In this document: positions 1-11,091 of the stretch, piece by piece
Layout of the letters: the number at the start of each line of letters is the position of its first letter
Position numbering within the stretch: position 1 is the first letter of the stretch
DNA from: Adiantum capillus-veneris
Lineage: Eukaryota > Streptophyta > Polypodiopsida > Polypodiales > Pteridaceae
DNA: 64,000 nt
Assembly (NCBI GenBank): GCA_014529385.2
Contig: CM043961.1
Span: 13,504,978-13,568,977, forward strand
Direction of reading: 5' to 3'
Notes under the pieces: model-generated
The model's input: only the letters and a program-made list of their open reading frames with translations
Told to the model about the DNA's origin: nothing
Databases searched by the model: none
Translations under genes and position numbers: made by a program

Positions 1-30
1 TAACTGGTGACCTAGGTTGAAAATCGTACA

Positions 31-640
31 TTAGCATGAAAGGATAAAACCTGTTGTGATATGCTTAGCACTGTTGTAGGCAGACTCGAGAATAGGTAAG
101 TATTCTTCCCAGTTTGACTGTTTTTTGCTGACGTATGCTCTTAGCATAACCTCTAGCACCTGGTTAACCCGTTTCGTTTGACCATCCGTTTCTGGATGAT
201 CAGCTGTACTAAGGTTTAATTGTGTAACCAATCGTCTAAATACAGCTCTCCAAAAGTGGCTGTTAAACTTGGGATCACGGTCACTAACAATGTTACTTGG
301 AAAACCATACATTTTGTATAGATTGTCCACAAATAACTTGGCTAGTTCTGGTGTCTTAACCATTGATTTGGTCGGAATAAACTTACATAGTTTAGTCAAC
401 CTGTCTATGACCACCCATACTGAGTCATGACCTTGTATAGTGTTTGGTAAACCGATAATAAAATCCATAGAGATACTTTCCCATTTTCCATTGGGAATCT
501 CCAAAGGATGTAAAAGTCCTCCTGCTTTCAGGCGCTTTGCCTTGTTAACTTGACATTTTTGGCAGTGCAAGACATAAGCTTGAACAAAGCCATGTATACC
601 TGGCCAGTAAAACTGTCGTTGTACGAGAGCATAAGTTTTT
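31..640 (-). pseudogene. Integrase remnant of gypsy element A
   Basis: The open stretch begins near a zinc-ligand C-x2-C pair (HCQKCQ) and continues into the integrase core: ESISMDFIIGLP, then VIDRLTK, then VSDRDPKF. These supply the first two catalytic acidic positions of the DDE fold. The third position, normally Glu in DGQTERVN, reads DGQTKRVN, so the catalytic Glu is replaced by Lys. The frame ends at position 31 shortly after SAYNSAKHITTG; the C-terminal integrase region is not in this frame. The product would insert retrotransposon cDNA if active, but the Glu-to-Lys change argues that it is dead. Confidence 0.85.
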
Positions 641-819
641 CTAATCCCTGAGTGCCCTGCACTTGGACTATCATGACATTCATAAATAATTTGGCGCCGA
701 ATGTCCGTGTTCGTCAGTACACAAACTCTCCCCTTGTGGAGTAGGTACCCATTGTTGATGATAAAATGCTTCCATCACTGTAGTTCATCACTTGATAGAG
801 GAGAACTAGGTGTGGAGGT

Positions 820-1435
820 CTATACACTACCATCGTTGGAGTGAGAAGGATCCCTCTTTTGAATATGGCTCCACACTTTGGAATATGCTTCATCATGCTC
901 ATATTTGCCCTTGAGAGAATCTAGAAATTCACTACGAAGTTCCGTGAACAAGAGCGAATTGATCTCTGGCATTCTACTTAGAGGGTCTGCCACTACATTG
1001 TATCGGCCTTTGCGGCTTGGCGTCATATTCCTGAAGGATCTCGGCCCACCTGGATTCTTGACCCTTTAAATCTGTTTGTTGTGTAAACCATTTGATGCTT
1101 TCATGGTCAAACACAATCTCGAACTGAGCACCATACAGATAATGCCGCCATGTCTTTAAGGCAGACACTATTGCATAGAGTTCGCGTTCGTAAGCAGAAT
1201 AGTTCTGTTGAGCTGCATCAAGCTTCTTACTTTCAAATGAAATCGGCCGTCCGTCTTGTAAGACTGCTCCAATAGCACGATCACTGGCATCCGTTTCCAA
1301 AATGAATGGTTTCAAAGGATCTACGATAGCCAGTATAGAAGCTGTAGCTAATGCGTCCTTGAGTGTATCAAAACTGTGCCGTTGAGCGGATCCCCACTGA
1401 AAAGATTTTCCTTTGCCTTTAAGTTGATGCGTCAT
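820..1435 (-). pseudogene. RNase H region of gypsy element A (frameshifted)
   Basis: The frame 974-1435 contains LETDASDRAIGAVL, then the AYERELYAIVSALKTWRHYL block and the DHESIKWF motif, which are characteristic of the gypsy RNase H domain that removes the RNA template. The reading continues in a second, overlapping frame (820-1026) with the downstream element NVVADPLSRMPE, so a frameshift lies near 1000. Between about 1440 and 1675 the tether between RT and RNase H can be followed only in pieces. This is a pseudogene fragment. Confidence 0.8.
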
Positions 1436-1677
1436 AGGAACAACAATTTGAGCATAGTTTTTAACGAACCTTCAGTAAAAACCTGCAAATCCTAAAAATA
1501 TCAGTAATTCTTTCAGATTTTTAGGAGGAGGCCATTTTTTGATGGTATCCACTTTCGATTGATCCATGTATAGGCCATGAGCTGAAATAACATGCCCTAA
1601 ATAATGAATTTCATCTTTTAGAAAATCACATTTAGATTCCTTGCATATAACTTGTTTGTACGTAACAACTCAAACAC

Positions 1678-2100
1678 CTACCTGAGATGTTGTAAGTGCT
1701 CTTCTTCAGAAGCACTATAGACTAGGATGTCATCGAGGAAAACAATGACAAATTTGCCCAAATATGGCTTCAATACACTATCCATAAGTGTCATGAATGT
1801 TGCGGGCGCATTGGTTAACCCGAAGGGCATCACCAGAAACTCGTAGTGTCCAAACCATGTTCGGAAGGTAGTCTTAGGTATATCGGCAAGCCGAATACGG
1901 ACTTGGTGATATCCTGACCGCAAGTCAATTTTTGGAAAAGTGCAAGCATGAGTTAGCTTATCAAATAACTCATCTACTCTTGGCAACGGTATTTGTTCTT
2001 AACCGTAACCACATTTAAGCCCCGGTAGTCTACGCACATGCGCATACTGCCGTCCTTTTTTTTCACTAAAAGGATAGGCGAAGCCCATGGTGAAGAACTG
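1678..2100 (-). pseudogene. Reverse transcriptase remnant of gypsy element A
   Basis: The RT palm is split between two frames. The first part, [21 protein letters not shown], lies at the end of the 1974-2744 frame. The second part, [15 protein letters not shown], then [13 protein letters not shown] and the catalytic FLDD motif ([10 protein letters not shown]), lies at 1678-1986. Both belong to the Ty3/gypsy RT signature. A frameshift separates them near 1980, and a further break follows at 1678. The catalytic Asp pair is retained but the polyprotein could not be made. Confidence 0.85.
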
Positions 2101-2744
2101 GGTTGTATAAACCCTTGTACTTCCAATGGAACAGCTCGGCATTGAGTATCCCATATTTCAGTATCATGTCCATTCATCATTGCTACCTTGTAGCGGTGGG
2201 TACTCGGAGTTTGAGGTAGTTTGAGCTTTTTCACCAATCTATAATTGATGAAATTGTGAGTAGCACCGTCATCTACTAAGATGTACACCTTGTGCCCTTG
2301 CAGATATCCGTGCATACGTACTAACTCATGTGGTCCAAAGGTTTGTTTCCACATGGAAGCTGTGAGACAACATTCATGCACCACCTCAGTGTGTGTTACT
2401 TCCACTGTGGAGAATTTTGAAGAAGACTCAAGAGGCAGTAGTTGCACCGTGTGCACTGCTTTCTCCTTCCCCTGAGCAGTAGATTTCCCATTGGGACAAC
2501 CCTTTTTGCCATGATCTCTCCCTAAACATTGAAAACATAACCTCTCTTTCTTGGCTTTATCAAAATCCTCAGGAGAAAGAGGACCCCTGGACCCCTTGGG
2601 TTTTTTAGATGCATTTGAATTAGCAACTAGAAATTTTATTTTATTGTGTCCATACTGCGTGCGTGTATTACCATGTATACTAGCAGGCACGTTACTATTA
2701 TGTATTTTCTTCTCATCACGGTCATCATGAATATGTGCTTTCAC
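2101..2744 (-). pseudogene. Zinc-knuckle and aspartic-protease remnant of gypsy element A
   Basis: The frame holds a CCHC zinc knuckle, [14 protein letters not shown] (C-x2-C-x4-H-x4-C), which binds element RNA in gag. About 90 residues later comes the protease signature [12 protein letters not shown]; in the family this is normally DSGATHNFI, so the second residue is changed. Within about 45 codons the frame runs into the RT motif ([16 protein letters not shown]). The family normally has well over 100 residues between these points, so an in-frame internal deletion between protease and RT is inferred. Confidence 0.75.
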
Positions 2745-2822
2745 TATGGCTTCCTCAAGTGTTTTAGGGTCTTGGGTCTTGACATACTTCTTAAGCTCGG
2801 GTGTCAGACCTCGTATGAACCC

Positions 2823-3575
2823 TCAAACTTGTTGAAAGGTATCCAAGCCTTCCAACTTGAGGATAACGTCCCGATAGTGAGAGATATATTCAAGGAGTGA
2901 TGGGTATTGGCGCATGGAACATGTGTCCCAAGCCGTCCAATTCCGATTGGCCTTGTTAGTAGGCAAAAATTCCTTGCTAAACATTGCTTCAAAGGCTATC
3001 CAACTCTGTGGTATGATGTTCTTCTCCTTGAGAGACATCCGCCATTTGTAGGTCTTGCCTTCCAGAGTTAAGCTCGTCTGTAGAGCTCTGACTGCATCCG
3101 GAGTACGCCTTAAGGCGTGAATTCCATCCCATTTGCTGAGAAAGATGTTCATTGCATTCTTATTACGATCTCGGTCTTTGCCCTTAAAGACTGGTGGTTT
3201 AAAGTTCTTTAACAAGTCATCCACCTCTTTGGCAGTGAGAGTATGCAACTTATCATTAATTGGGCCTTGCCCTTGTGTGCCAACGTGCTCTTGCATGTGG
3301 GTGTCAGCAGGACTCTTAGACTGCTGATGCATTAATTGAATTACTAATGTGGAAAGTTTAGTAACATTTTCATTTAAAGCTTTAAAATTTTCATCCATGA
3401 CTGTCATGCGTGTCTGAAGTGCACGAAATTCTTGAATATCGAGCAACTCATAAGTATCTTCTCCTGCCATAGCATCACGGTTACTCTCCTTGAGAGGATC
3501 TGGCTGTAGGCCATCATTGGTAGGATCAGGAGTATTTTGCTCAAAATCGAATGTCATATTGATATCCGAATCCAT
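2823..3575 (-). pseudogene. Gag remnant of gypsy element A
   Basis: A 250-codon frame opens with a Met at 3575 and carries a heptad-like segment (LQTRMTVMDENFKALNENV) and then the retrotransposon gag core (WRMSLKEKNIIPQSWIAFEAMFSKEFLP). Gag forms the virus-like particle of the element. The frame ends at 2823 with a shift; the zinc-knuckle part continues in the next frame. The start was chosen because it lies downstream of the PBS and leader and is the first Met of the longest frame. Confidence 0.7.
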
Positions 3576-4362
3576 GGCTACACAGTGCGGTGAAAGAAGT
3601 ACTCAGAAAATATACTTGATATTGGGAGCACTTGCAAAGTAGAGTAGCCGTGCTAACTCCGTCAAAATCGATAGTAGTCCTCCGTATATGGAACTCCGCA
3701 AGCTCTTGATAGTTGATTCAACTATGCTTGACAATGCCGAGACAAAAATTTGTACTGCTTGAAACGTCGTTGATGACTGAATTTTCTCGAAGGAAGAAAT
3801 TGCAATAGATATTCTTCCAAAACTTCAACTCCGTCAAACTTTAACTTCAATCAACTTCTGCAATTTCTGTAATTCGGACAGTTTGCCTACAATTTGGTGG
3901 CCCCTTGCCTATGCTTGTTTCGGATCTTGGCCATGCCAACAACCTTTGAACACCCTAGCTTGGGTATGGGGTGTGTGCCCGGGTGGGCACGCCCCCTAGA
4001 TTGAGATTTGTTTTGATGGATTGTCCAAGGCCAAAGGCCTTTGGGCACCTTGTGTGAAAAAAACGACCTTTGTACTCGGCTATGGTGACCACGGCAATGT
4101 CGCGAGGGGGAGGGAGAGAGAGAACTCCCCGTGCATTGCGTTCTGGGCGTCGCTCCAGTGACGTAAACTGCCCCCCTTCGGAGCATGCATCCGAGGGCTA
4201 AGCCACGCACTGTATGGCGGAGGTCGAGGTTGCCTCCCTCCCGACACAAGCGGCGCTTCTCACATAGTCAACCTCGTCGTCCCCCTTAGCAAGCGGCTCT
4301 TCACGCCCACAAAGAGAGGAGCATGCAAAAGCTCCACGCCCTCTTGTCCAAAATTAGACCTT
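3576..4362 (-). other. Untranslated leader of gypsy element A
   Basis: This is the stretch between the gag start and the PBS. It is GC-richer than its surroundings. A 120-codon frame (3887-4249) is present but has no recognisable domain, and I treat it as chance reading within the leader. Confidence 0.55.
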
Positions 4363-4374
4363 GCTCTGATACCA
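4363..4374 (-). promoter_or_regulatory. tRNA-iMet primer-binding site of element A
   Basis: The plus strand reads GCTCTGATACCA, the complement of TGGTATCAGAGC, which pairs with the 3' end of plant initiator tRNA-Met. It lies one base from TGTAAG (4376), the inverted end of the 5' LTR. Confidence 0.9.
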
Positions 4375-4375
4375 A

Positions 4376-4560
4376 TGTAAGACATGGGTGACTAGAGCCT
4401 TAGAGTCCACCACCCAACCACCCTTTATATAGGCATGCCCTTGGCCCTTTGCCCTAGTTGGACTCCCCGTTCCACACCGCCTAGCCCGGCCCTGCCTTGT
4501 CTAGTAGTCCGGCCTTGCTGGTGTCCTGACAAAGCCATGTCATTTCCTCCATAGTCAAAC
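4376..4560 (-). repeat. Inner part of the 5' LTR of element A with TATA box
   Basis: The LTR edge at 4376 reads TGTAAG on the plus strand, i.e. the element LTR ends in CTTACA. A minus-strand TATA box (CCTATATAAAGG) lies at 4423-4433, some 50 bases from the LTR edge, a normal place for the retrotransposon promoter. The outer LTR boundary cannot be fixed because the 3' LTR is not in the window; the end given here is arbitrary. Confidence 0.6.
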
Positions 4561-4754
4561 TACCAAAAGTATGCCAAAACATTGAGCTAGGCATCGAACT
4601 TGCAAACTGTCATTTGGCTTTCATGACCAAGTGATGCGTCCGTTTGCCATGAAACTTCATGAGCATCATCGACATACCATCGATAACCAAAACATATGGT
4701 CAAGCATCAAGAATAACCATCATCAACCATCTCTTCAAAAAAAGATGCAATTTA

Positions 4755-6183
4755 GTGACAAATCACCAGAAATGATATCCATAAGGCCAAAGGGTACACC
4801 GAAGCCATGGAAAGGTGTCCTATTGCATCTATAAACTTGGGTGATTGAGCTCAAGAAGAATCATCACTGAAAGTCATCTCCAAATTCACAATTCCATTTT
4901 AGAGCTTGAATTGCCAAACAAGAAGTTTCTATGCTAAATATTTAAATTTTTAAGTTAAAAACTAGCAATTAGGGCTTAGGGTACAAGAACAAAACACTCC
5001 AAAGCATCAAATTTAGTTTTTCATAAAGTGGACATCATACGTCTATGATGTCTCATAGCCAACTTTGCACATGAACCTTCACATTTGAATTCACAAACTC
5101 AACAATTGTGCAGAAACTGCATGTTGGCCATAAATTTTGCAGGTTCATGTAGTTATGATGGCCAACATGCAATTTCCAATGGCCTAACTCAACAATTTGG
5201 CCTTAGACCTACCAAAATTTCTCCAAACCACGTGAAATTGACACTAGAACTGTATTTTCAATACACATCATGCTCATATCATCACATTTGAAATAGTTCA
5301 CAAGATATAGCATACACGTATGATGTCTTTTTACTCATACAAATGCCAAACTTAATATTTTTCATCATAAGCATGTTCACCACATAGCATAAAAGCCATA
5401 CGTTCAATTTGGACTAGTTTGAGCAAGTTTGTGACCACTTGGACTGAAAAATAAAAAAATCTTGATGTAAGACACAATCTATGGCCCCAACCGCATGAAT
5501 CCACCTATAAATCAAAATATGAGATGATCGGAGAGTTACCCATCACCTGGGGATCCTATTGGTCAAGTTTGGGCCAAAAGTTTCAAAGTAGACATCATAC
5601 TTGGATGATGTCTCCAGAGGCCAAACGACCAACCTAGGAATATTTTTCACTTCCAATGATTTTATCCCATCATTCTTAGCTCATAGCTCAAGTTCCATCA
5701 AGTTTCAACTCTTTATACCCATCCAAACCCAAGTTTCAAAACTCAGATTCTCTATACTTAATTTTTGGCTTCAAACACATGAATAAATTTCCAAGTCAAA
5801 GTCTAGAACCACATGAGTCTATGCCAAGCTAAAATTTAGCTCTGATACAAGTTTGAGCCCCTTTGCACAAAGTAGACATCATACGTGTATGATGTCTCCA
5901 TAGCCTAAATATGAACTTGGGAGCTAACTTGACCTATCCTAAGCCTTCATTACATGGTTATGAGAGCATCTACCAAGTTTCATCCCATTCAAACCTCACT
6001 TGCTCAAAACTTAGCCAAAATACATATTCAAAGCTTGAAAGGAGTTATAATGGTCACATCTTGTCCAAATGATATCCAAATTGAAATCCAGGCATATATT
6101 TCTATGATGTACATGCTATGAGCTATGCACATATAAAAAATCACCTCATTCTAAGCACTTGGACATCATACATGTATGATGTC
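4755..6183. repeat. Diverged ~285-bp tandem repeat with a conserved 22-bp palindromic core
   Basis: The core GACATCATA-N4-TATGATGTC recurs at 5031-5052, 5306-5327 (left arm eroded), 5591-5612, 5875-5896 and 6162-6183 (perfect palindrome). A still weaker copy starts near 4755. The spacing is 275, 285, 284 and 287 bases. After the core most units read TCTCCATAGCC or close to it, and weaker similarity extends through the unit (for example AAGTTTCA…CCCAT…CAAACC at about 5700 and 5972). I see no gene in this stretch. Confidence 0.75.
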
Positions 6184-6329
6184 TCACATCATAAATCTGC
6201 ACCCAACATGCACTTTTGACCCCATGCATAGCACCCTTTGGACCTAATTAGCTTATGTTTCAATTTTGAAGTCATTTGGATAGATAGAAACTAAGAAAAT
6301 ACCAGATTTTGTAAACAATGCTTACTTGT

Positions 6330-7960
6330 GCACTTGGAGTATGTGCAGGATCAATGGATGTCGGAAAATCGCCAACAAAAAAGAAGAGACTCTCCTTGAA
6401 AGATTGTAGCAGTAGAGCCCTACACAATCCCCAATGAGACACTGAAGCTAGCAAAGGATTTGGTGGATGAAAGAGCAATAGAGAATGAGGGATTGACAGT
6501 TTACCAAGGCACTTTCAAAGACCCACATGGAAACACCATGGATATCCCCATGAATCCACAAGAAATCATGGACTATGCCAACAAGGAGGACACTGCCAAC
6601 CATCCGAAGAAAGAGCTGATTTGCACAACTTCTTCATAGCGCAACTAGCGGGTGTGGATACTCAAAGAGTTTATGAGCTAGCTAGCTCTATTTAAAAGGA
6701 AGGCGAGGCAATGATTATAGCTTTAGATGGGCAGAAGACCGAGGTGGTCATCACCCCTCAAATCATTGCGGATGCTTCGGGGCTACACAATGCTAGCAGC
6801 TCAGTAAAAGAAAGAAGAGATACAGTAGAGGTGTACTCTCACAAGAAAAGCAACCCCAATTTTGAAGACCTGGTGGATCCAAGGGTAGAAAAAAATTGCA
6901 AGTTATATAATGAGTACTTCCATATATGCAGCAAGCAGTTGCAAAAGTATAAAACACCGCCACATGCAATAGCTGCATCACATGGGCACTGAGAAGCAAC
7001 TTGCCCAAGGGAGTGAATTATGTCCAATACCTGCATGAGCAAGTAATCAAAATGGGAATGGACAAGCCAAAGTACATTGGAGGTGGAGAAGTCTTAACAA
7101 TGATTGCATTTGAAACTATTCGAGCAAGAGGACAATGGCCATACCCACTAACCCAAAATGAGTGACTTAAAGAAGATACAGAAGATGAACCATCAGTAGC
7201 ACCACCTGCCGCGACAAGGCTCAACAGTACAGGAGGAAAAGTCTAAAGAGCCACCAAAGAAAAAAGGAAAAAAAACGGCGATGACCAAAGAGAAAAAACC
7301 AAAAGAAAACAAATAGTCAAAAGACGGCTCGAATCAAGAGACTGGTCAAGTAGTTCACGGGCAAACAAGCACTTAAGGGAGACTTTGAGGAGTACTAGGT
7401 GTCAGATCCAGCAAAGATGGGGGGCAGATCCTCGAGGCCATTTAAGGATTATTTTGATCACTACATCTGAGCATACAAAGAATCTGAAAGAGTGATCGAA
7501 CAACAAAACCTAGAGCCCTTCATGGTTGAAGAGATACAGGATATCAAGAGGAATTTGAAAGAGATGCCTGAAGCACAAAGGAAAGAGGAAAAAGAAAATA
7601 CAGAGGGAAGAAGTACAACATCAATAGTACCTTCCCTAGGACCTGCCTTTCAACTGCCAACCCCAAAGCTCTTTACATCGTAACAAATAGATTCACCAAT
7701 GAAGGCCATCAAAGACTGTACAAACTAGATAATACAAGGCAAAGGATTACAAGAATACTTATGAAGAACTCCTTAACATTGGATATACAATAGAAGAGGC
7801 TTTTGAAGTCGTTTATGGCACTCCAACCCTGCCATGGGCTGCAAACGAAAAGGAAGAAAGGGAGGAGAAGACACAAGACCCAGCCATAGGTGACAAAGCA
7901 AAAATATGACCACAAGATCAACATACACAAAGAAGGGCACCAAAATTGCATAGCTTTAAA
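6330..7960 (+). pseudogene. Decayed coding region of unknown family
   Basis: Several plus-strand frames separated by stops look like real but broken protein sequence. The clearest is 6711-6992 (ALDGQKTEVVITPQIIADAS), followed in another frame by KMGMDKPKYIGGGEVLTMI and RARGQWPYPLTQNE near 7050-7165. Next come a Lys-rich part and then 7492-7683 (EEIQDIKRNLKEMPEAQRK). I do not recognise the family. The order of a globular part then a charged part suggests a retroelement gag-like or plant transposon-associated protein, but no zinc knuckle, protease or polymerase motif is visible. Confidence 0.35.
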
Positions 7961-9084
7961 GTCCTATGGATTCACATTAAAGTGTAGCATCAAAAATATC
8001 TAGCTATTTATAGTTATACTATGATCAAGTACACAAGCAAGACTATCAAAGTAAAACCATATTGAAACTATAACCACATTGTGTTATTCTTTATATGTTG
8101 TCTTACTCTTCATATAGCAAGAATAGTGTCAAAGTGAAAGAAAATGCCAAAATTGGAGTTGCTAGCTTCACAACAGAGAACACGGATGAGAGCCATCATT
8201 AAGCAACTTCCAATGAGAAACTCTTGAGCATGGATAAAGTACCAACAAAACCCCCCCATTTTGGCTTGGCTAACTTCACATGACAAACCATGAACAACTC
8301 TTCAAAAAAACAGGTAAAGGAGAAACTCTTAAACTTGGGGAAGAGGGCAAGGGGGCGGGGGGGACTTACCTGTAAACACAAGTTCTCCACAACACTGAAA
8401 TAAAGGAAAACTTAACCACAATGTATTCACATTTTTTAAATACATAAGGGTAGCAATCAAAGGAGTCTTGGAAAGATTAAATACCCATAAAATATTTTTA
8501 ATTGTTTTGTGAGTGCATGTTATATGGTTGCTTTACATATAGTAAACCCCTTGAACCTGTGCAACTTTAAACAGAATGTTTGTGTCACATTATATTTTTC
8601 CTCTTATGTAGTCCACAAATTTAATTATAACATAATGTGACCTTTAGATTTATTATAATTAAATATAGAGAATTAATTTATTATAAATAACAAAATCTAG
8701 TCTTTTTGATGCTCCTACTTATAAGACATTCAGTTGCAAAAAATTCATCAAAAATGCATAAGAGAGAGAATAAAACATTCTAATGAATCATCAAAATGCT
8801 TAGGTATGAGAGAATAGGACCTGAGATGGGAGGATGAATTTATGATAAAATTTCACAATTCACATTTGTTTTGTCTTTAAACCCTTTTTCACATCTTCAT
8901 TTCAAACATCTTCAAGAACCATTCTCCTCATTCATGTGCAAGACATCGAGACCCAATATTGAGTTTTCCTCAACCATCAATATGGAAAATAACACTACAC
9001 AAATTTGAATTTAGCAGAGATTCCATGAACATCAAAAGAAATTTGAAACAAAGAAGTGTAAGAATTGGTAATTATCACAAAAAG
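7961..9084. other. AT-rich stretch without recognisable features
   Basis: No supported reading frame, repeat or RNA gene was found between the decayed region and the family B LTR. There is an AT-rich patch around 8640-8700. Confidence 0.5.
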
Positions 9085-9631
9085 TGTTATGAAATCTAAT
9101 ATCTAACTAACCCAAATGATTTTCTCATATTAAACTGATCATATAATGTGGATCATATAATCGGGAATAAGAGTTAGAATATAGACATGTGCTAATGGAT
9201 TTATCTCAACGCGGGAACAAAGTCAATGGGTCCAAATGAGAGATGGACTGTCAAATAGCAATGCTAGATATGGATCTTGAAAGACCTTAGGGTTAGATTC
9301 ATAAAAGACCTCCAAATGTTAGAGTTAAAAGTTCTTAGACCTAGGACCTTAGGAAATCTAGGGCTGAGCTTGAGGTGGGAGCCCGGTCCAAGATTGAGGT
9401 GCTTGTCGTGCTTGCTGACTAAGGTTCTTGACATGCTTGTCATGCTTGCTGACTAAGCTGCTTGAGGTGCTTGTTGTTCTTGCTGACTAAGCTGCTTGAA
9501 GTGCTTGCCATGCTTGATGATTAAGGTGCTTGAGGGGCTTCATGACTAAGGTGCTCAAGGGGTGAGGCATTCCAAAGTCAACATGATCCCTACAAGAAGG
9601 GGGGTGAGCCCTAAAGCTAGGGGCATGAGAG

Positions 9632-9669
<38 letters not shown>

Positions 9670-10696
9670 CTCAAGGCAACCCAAGAGCTGAGAGACAACA
9701 AGGAAACATGCCAAGCATCTACACATGCTACCCTCATGTAGTGCCTAAAGCCTATTGGTTGACCTCTAAAGGGGTCCAATGAGAATTTAGTTTATTTAAT
9801 TAATTATTCAAGCCCTCTTTCTCAAAGGGGTATGATGGACACTTTTCCTAATGCTACCCTTGTTGCTTGATATGCACAAAGCATGTGATTGGTCAATTGA
9901 GGAGGTCCAATCACCATCAAGAAGAACTAGAAGAGGAGGTCGACCCAATCTAGGAGGGGGTGTGCTTGCCTAGATACCCTCTCTCATTCCTCATACACAC
10001 ACTCATTCTCATAGTGTGTTGTGCAAGAACACCATCTCCTTCTCCAATCTTGAGAAATTGAGAGCCTACACCAACAACTCTTGGCTATGGAATGCAAATC
10101 CAACCAAGAGCCATGCTCCAAAGTGCATGCTTTCTATCTCCTTCATATCCATTACTATGCTATTATTCTATGTCAAGAAACAAGAATAATATCAAGTAAG
10201 GACTCTATGTCTTTCGCATATGTTACCTCTTCTTCCTCTTCCCTACCCTCATTCCCTGATAGCTCTCTCCACCTTCGAAGGTGTTTGAGGTCTTGGGACC
10301 GAGGCCGGGAACAAGTTAATGCTTTGGTAAGATAGTTAAGGGCATAATCTTGGTGCATGAATCTTTCCATCTTTATTGCACCATCGAGGTCTCAAGGAAC
10401 ACAAATCTTGTATTACACCAAGTCTCTCAACATGGGAGAATCTATAATACAAAAGCCTTTTGGAGGGGGAACCAGCTCCAAATAAATCCGGTCCTCAATT
10501 GTTGTCAAGTTCTCTAATCCTTTCATTCTCTCTTTTACAAGTATTGTTCATGCTAAGCTAAATAGGTGTAATGTTCATTTTGATACTTTTAATCAAGTAC
10601 TCTTCTTATTCTCATTAAAGAACCCTCTTAAAGGAAATGTTCACTGTGGTTATTTAAATTCCGCTACTATCCATGTCATAGTCATATTCCTTTACA
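9085..10696 (+). repeat. 5' LTR of family B copy
   Basis: It starts TGTTATGAAATC and ends TTTACA immediately before the PBS. It aligns along its length with the inverse of the LTR at 50408-52011, including the GAGGTGCTTG/CATGCTTG minisatellite at about 9395-9545 and an (AC)n run at 9635-9666. The length (1612 bp) is close to that of the minus-strand LTRs (about 1600 bp). Confidence 0.85.
9635..9666. repeat. (AC)n microsatellite inside the LTR
   Basis: An uninterrupted AC dinucleotide run; the equivalent place in the other family B LTRs carries a short GT/GAGTGTGT run. Confidence 0.95.
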
Positions 10697-10697
10697 T

Positions 10698-10709
10698 TGG
10701 TACCAGAGC
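10698..10709 (+). promoter_or_regulatory. Primer-binding site of family B copy
   Basis: TGGTACCAGAGC lies one base after the LTR end. It is one mismatch from the tRNA-iMet PBS TGGTATCAGAGC present in the minus-strand family member. Confidence 0.85.
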
Positions 10710-11091
10710 TATTAATTTCTCTCTTCTTGCTTAAGAAGAGAGGTCTTTAATTTGTCCATAAAAGGTTGGATGGTTCATTGCAAGAGGGTAAGTGGGACAA
10801 GGATCTACTATCTTGGTTGAAAAAGACTTAGTTCGAGGTACGCTGTTGGGAACTATAGACTTAATAATGGAGTCTCTTAGGGCTTAACCATTATTGAGCT
10901 ACTAGAAAGCTCAACAAGAACCATAATCAACCGGGCAATGTTAGACCCTCTACACTACTCTTTGAAATCAAGAGTCTCTAAACCACGGGTGTGGTTACTT
11001 GAGAGCTAATTTTTAAAGGTAAAGAGGAGTAGCAACTAAGGGTTTTTAAGGTAACAAAGCACAAAGTATTATATACATAAGCTTAATTAGA

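Larger units (their letters stand above)
1..4375 (-). mobile_element. Ty3/gypsy LTR retrotransposon A, decayed, 3' part outside the window
   Basis: Read on the minus strand the order is PBS, leader, gag, zinc knuckle/protease, reverse transcriptase, RNase H and integrase, which is the Ty3/gypsy order. The 3' LTR lies beyond position 1 and only the start of the 5' LTR is visible at 4376. The coding part is broken into several frames. Protease is joined to RT with most of the usual linker missing, so an internal deletion is likely. The element is inactive. Family assignment rests on visible domain motifs and is secure; lineage within Ty3/gypsy is not determined. Confidence 0.9.

Noticed and set aside
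3887-4249. 120-codon frame in the leader of element A
   Set aside because: No domain, no homologue recognised, and its position between PBS and gag is non-coding in this class.
5839-5850. GCTCTGATACAA, 11 of 12 match to an inverted tRNA-iMet PBS
   Set aside because: It lies inside a unit of the ~285-bp repeat with no LTR edge next to it; treated as chance.
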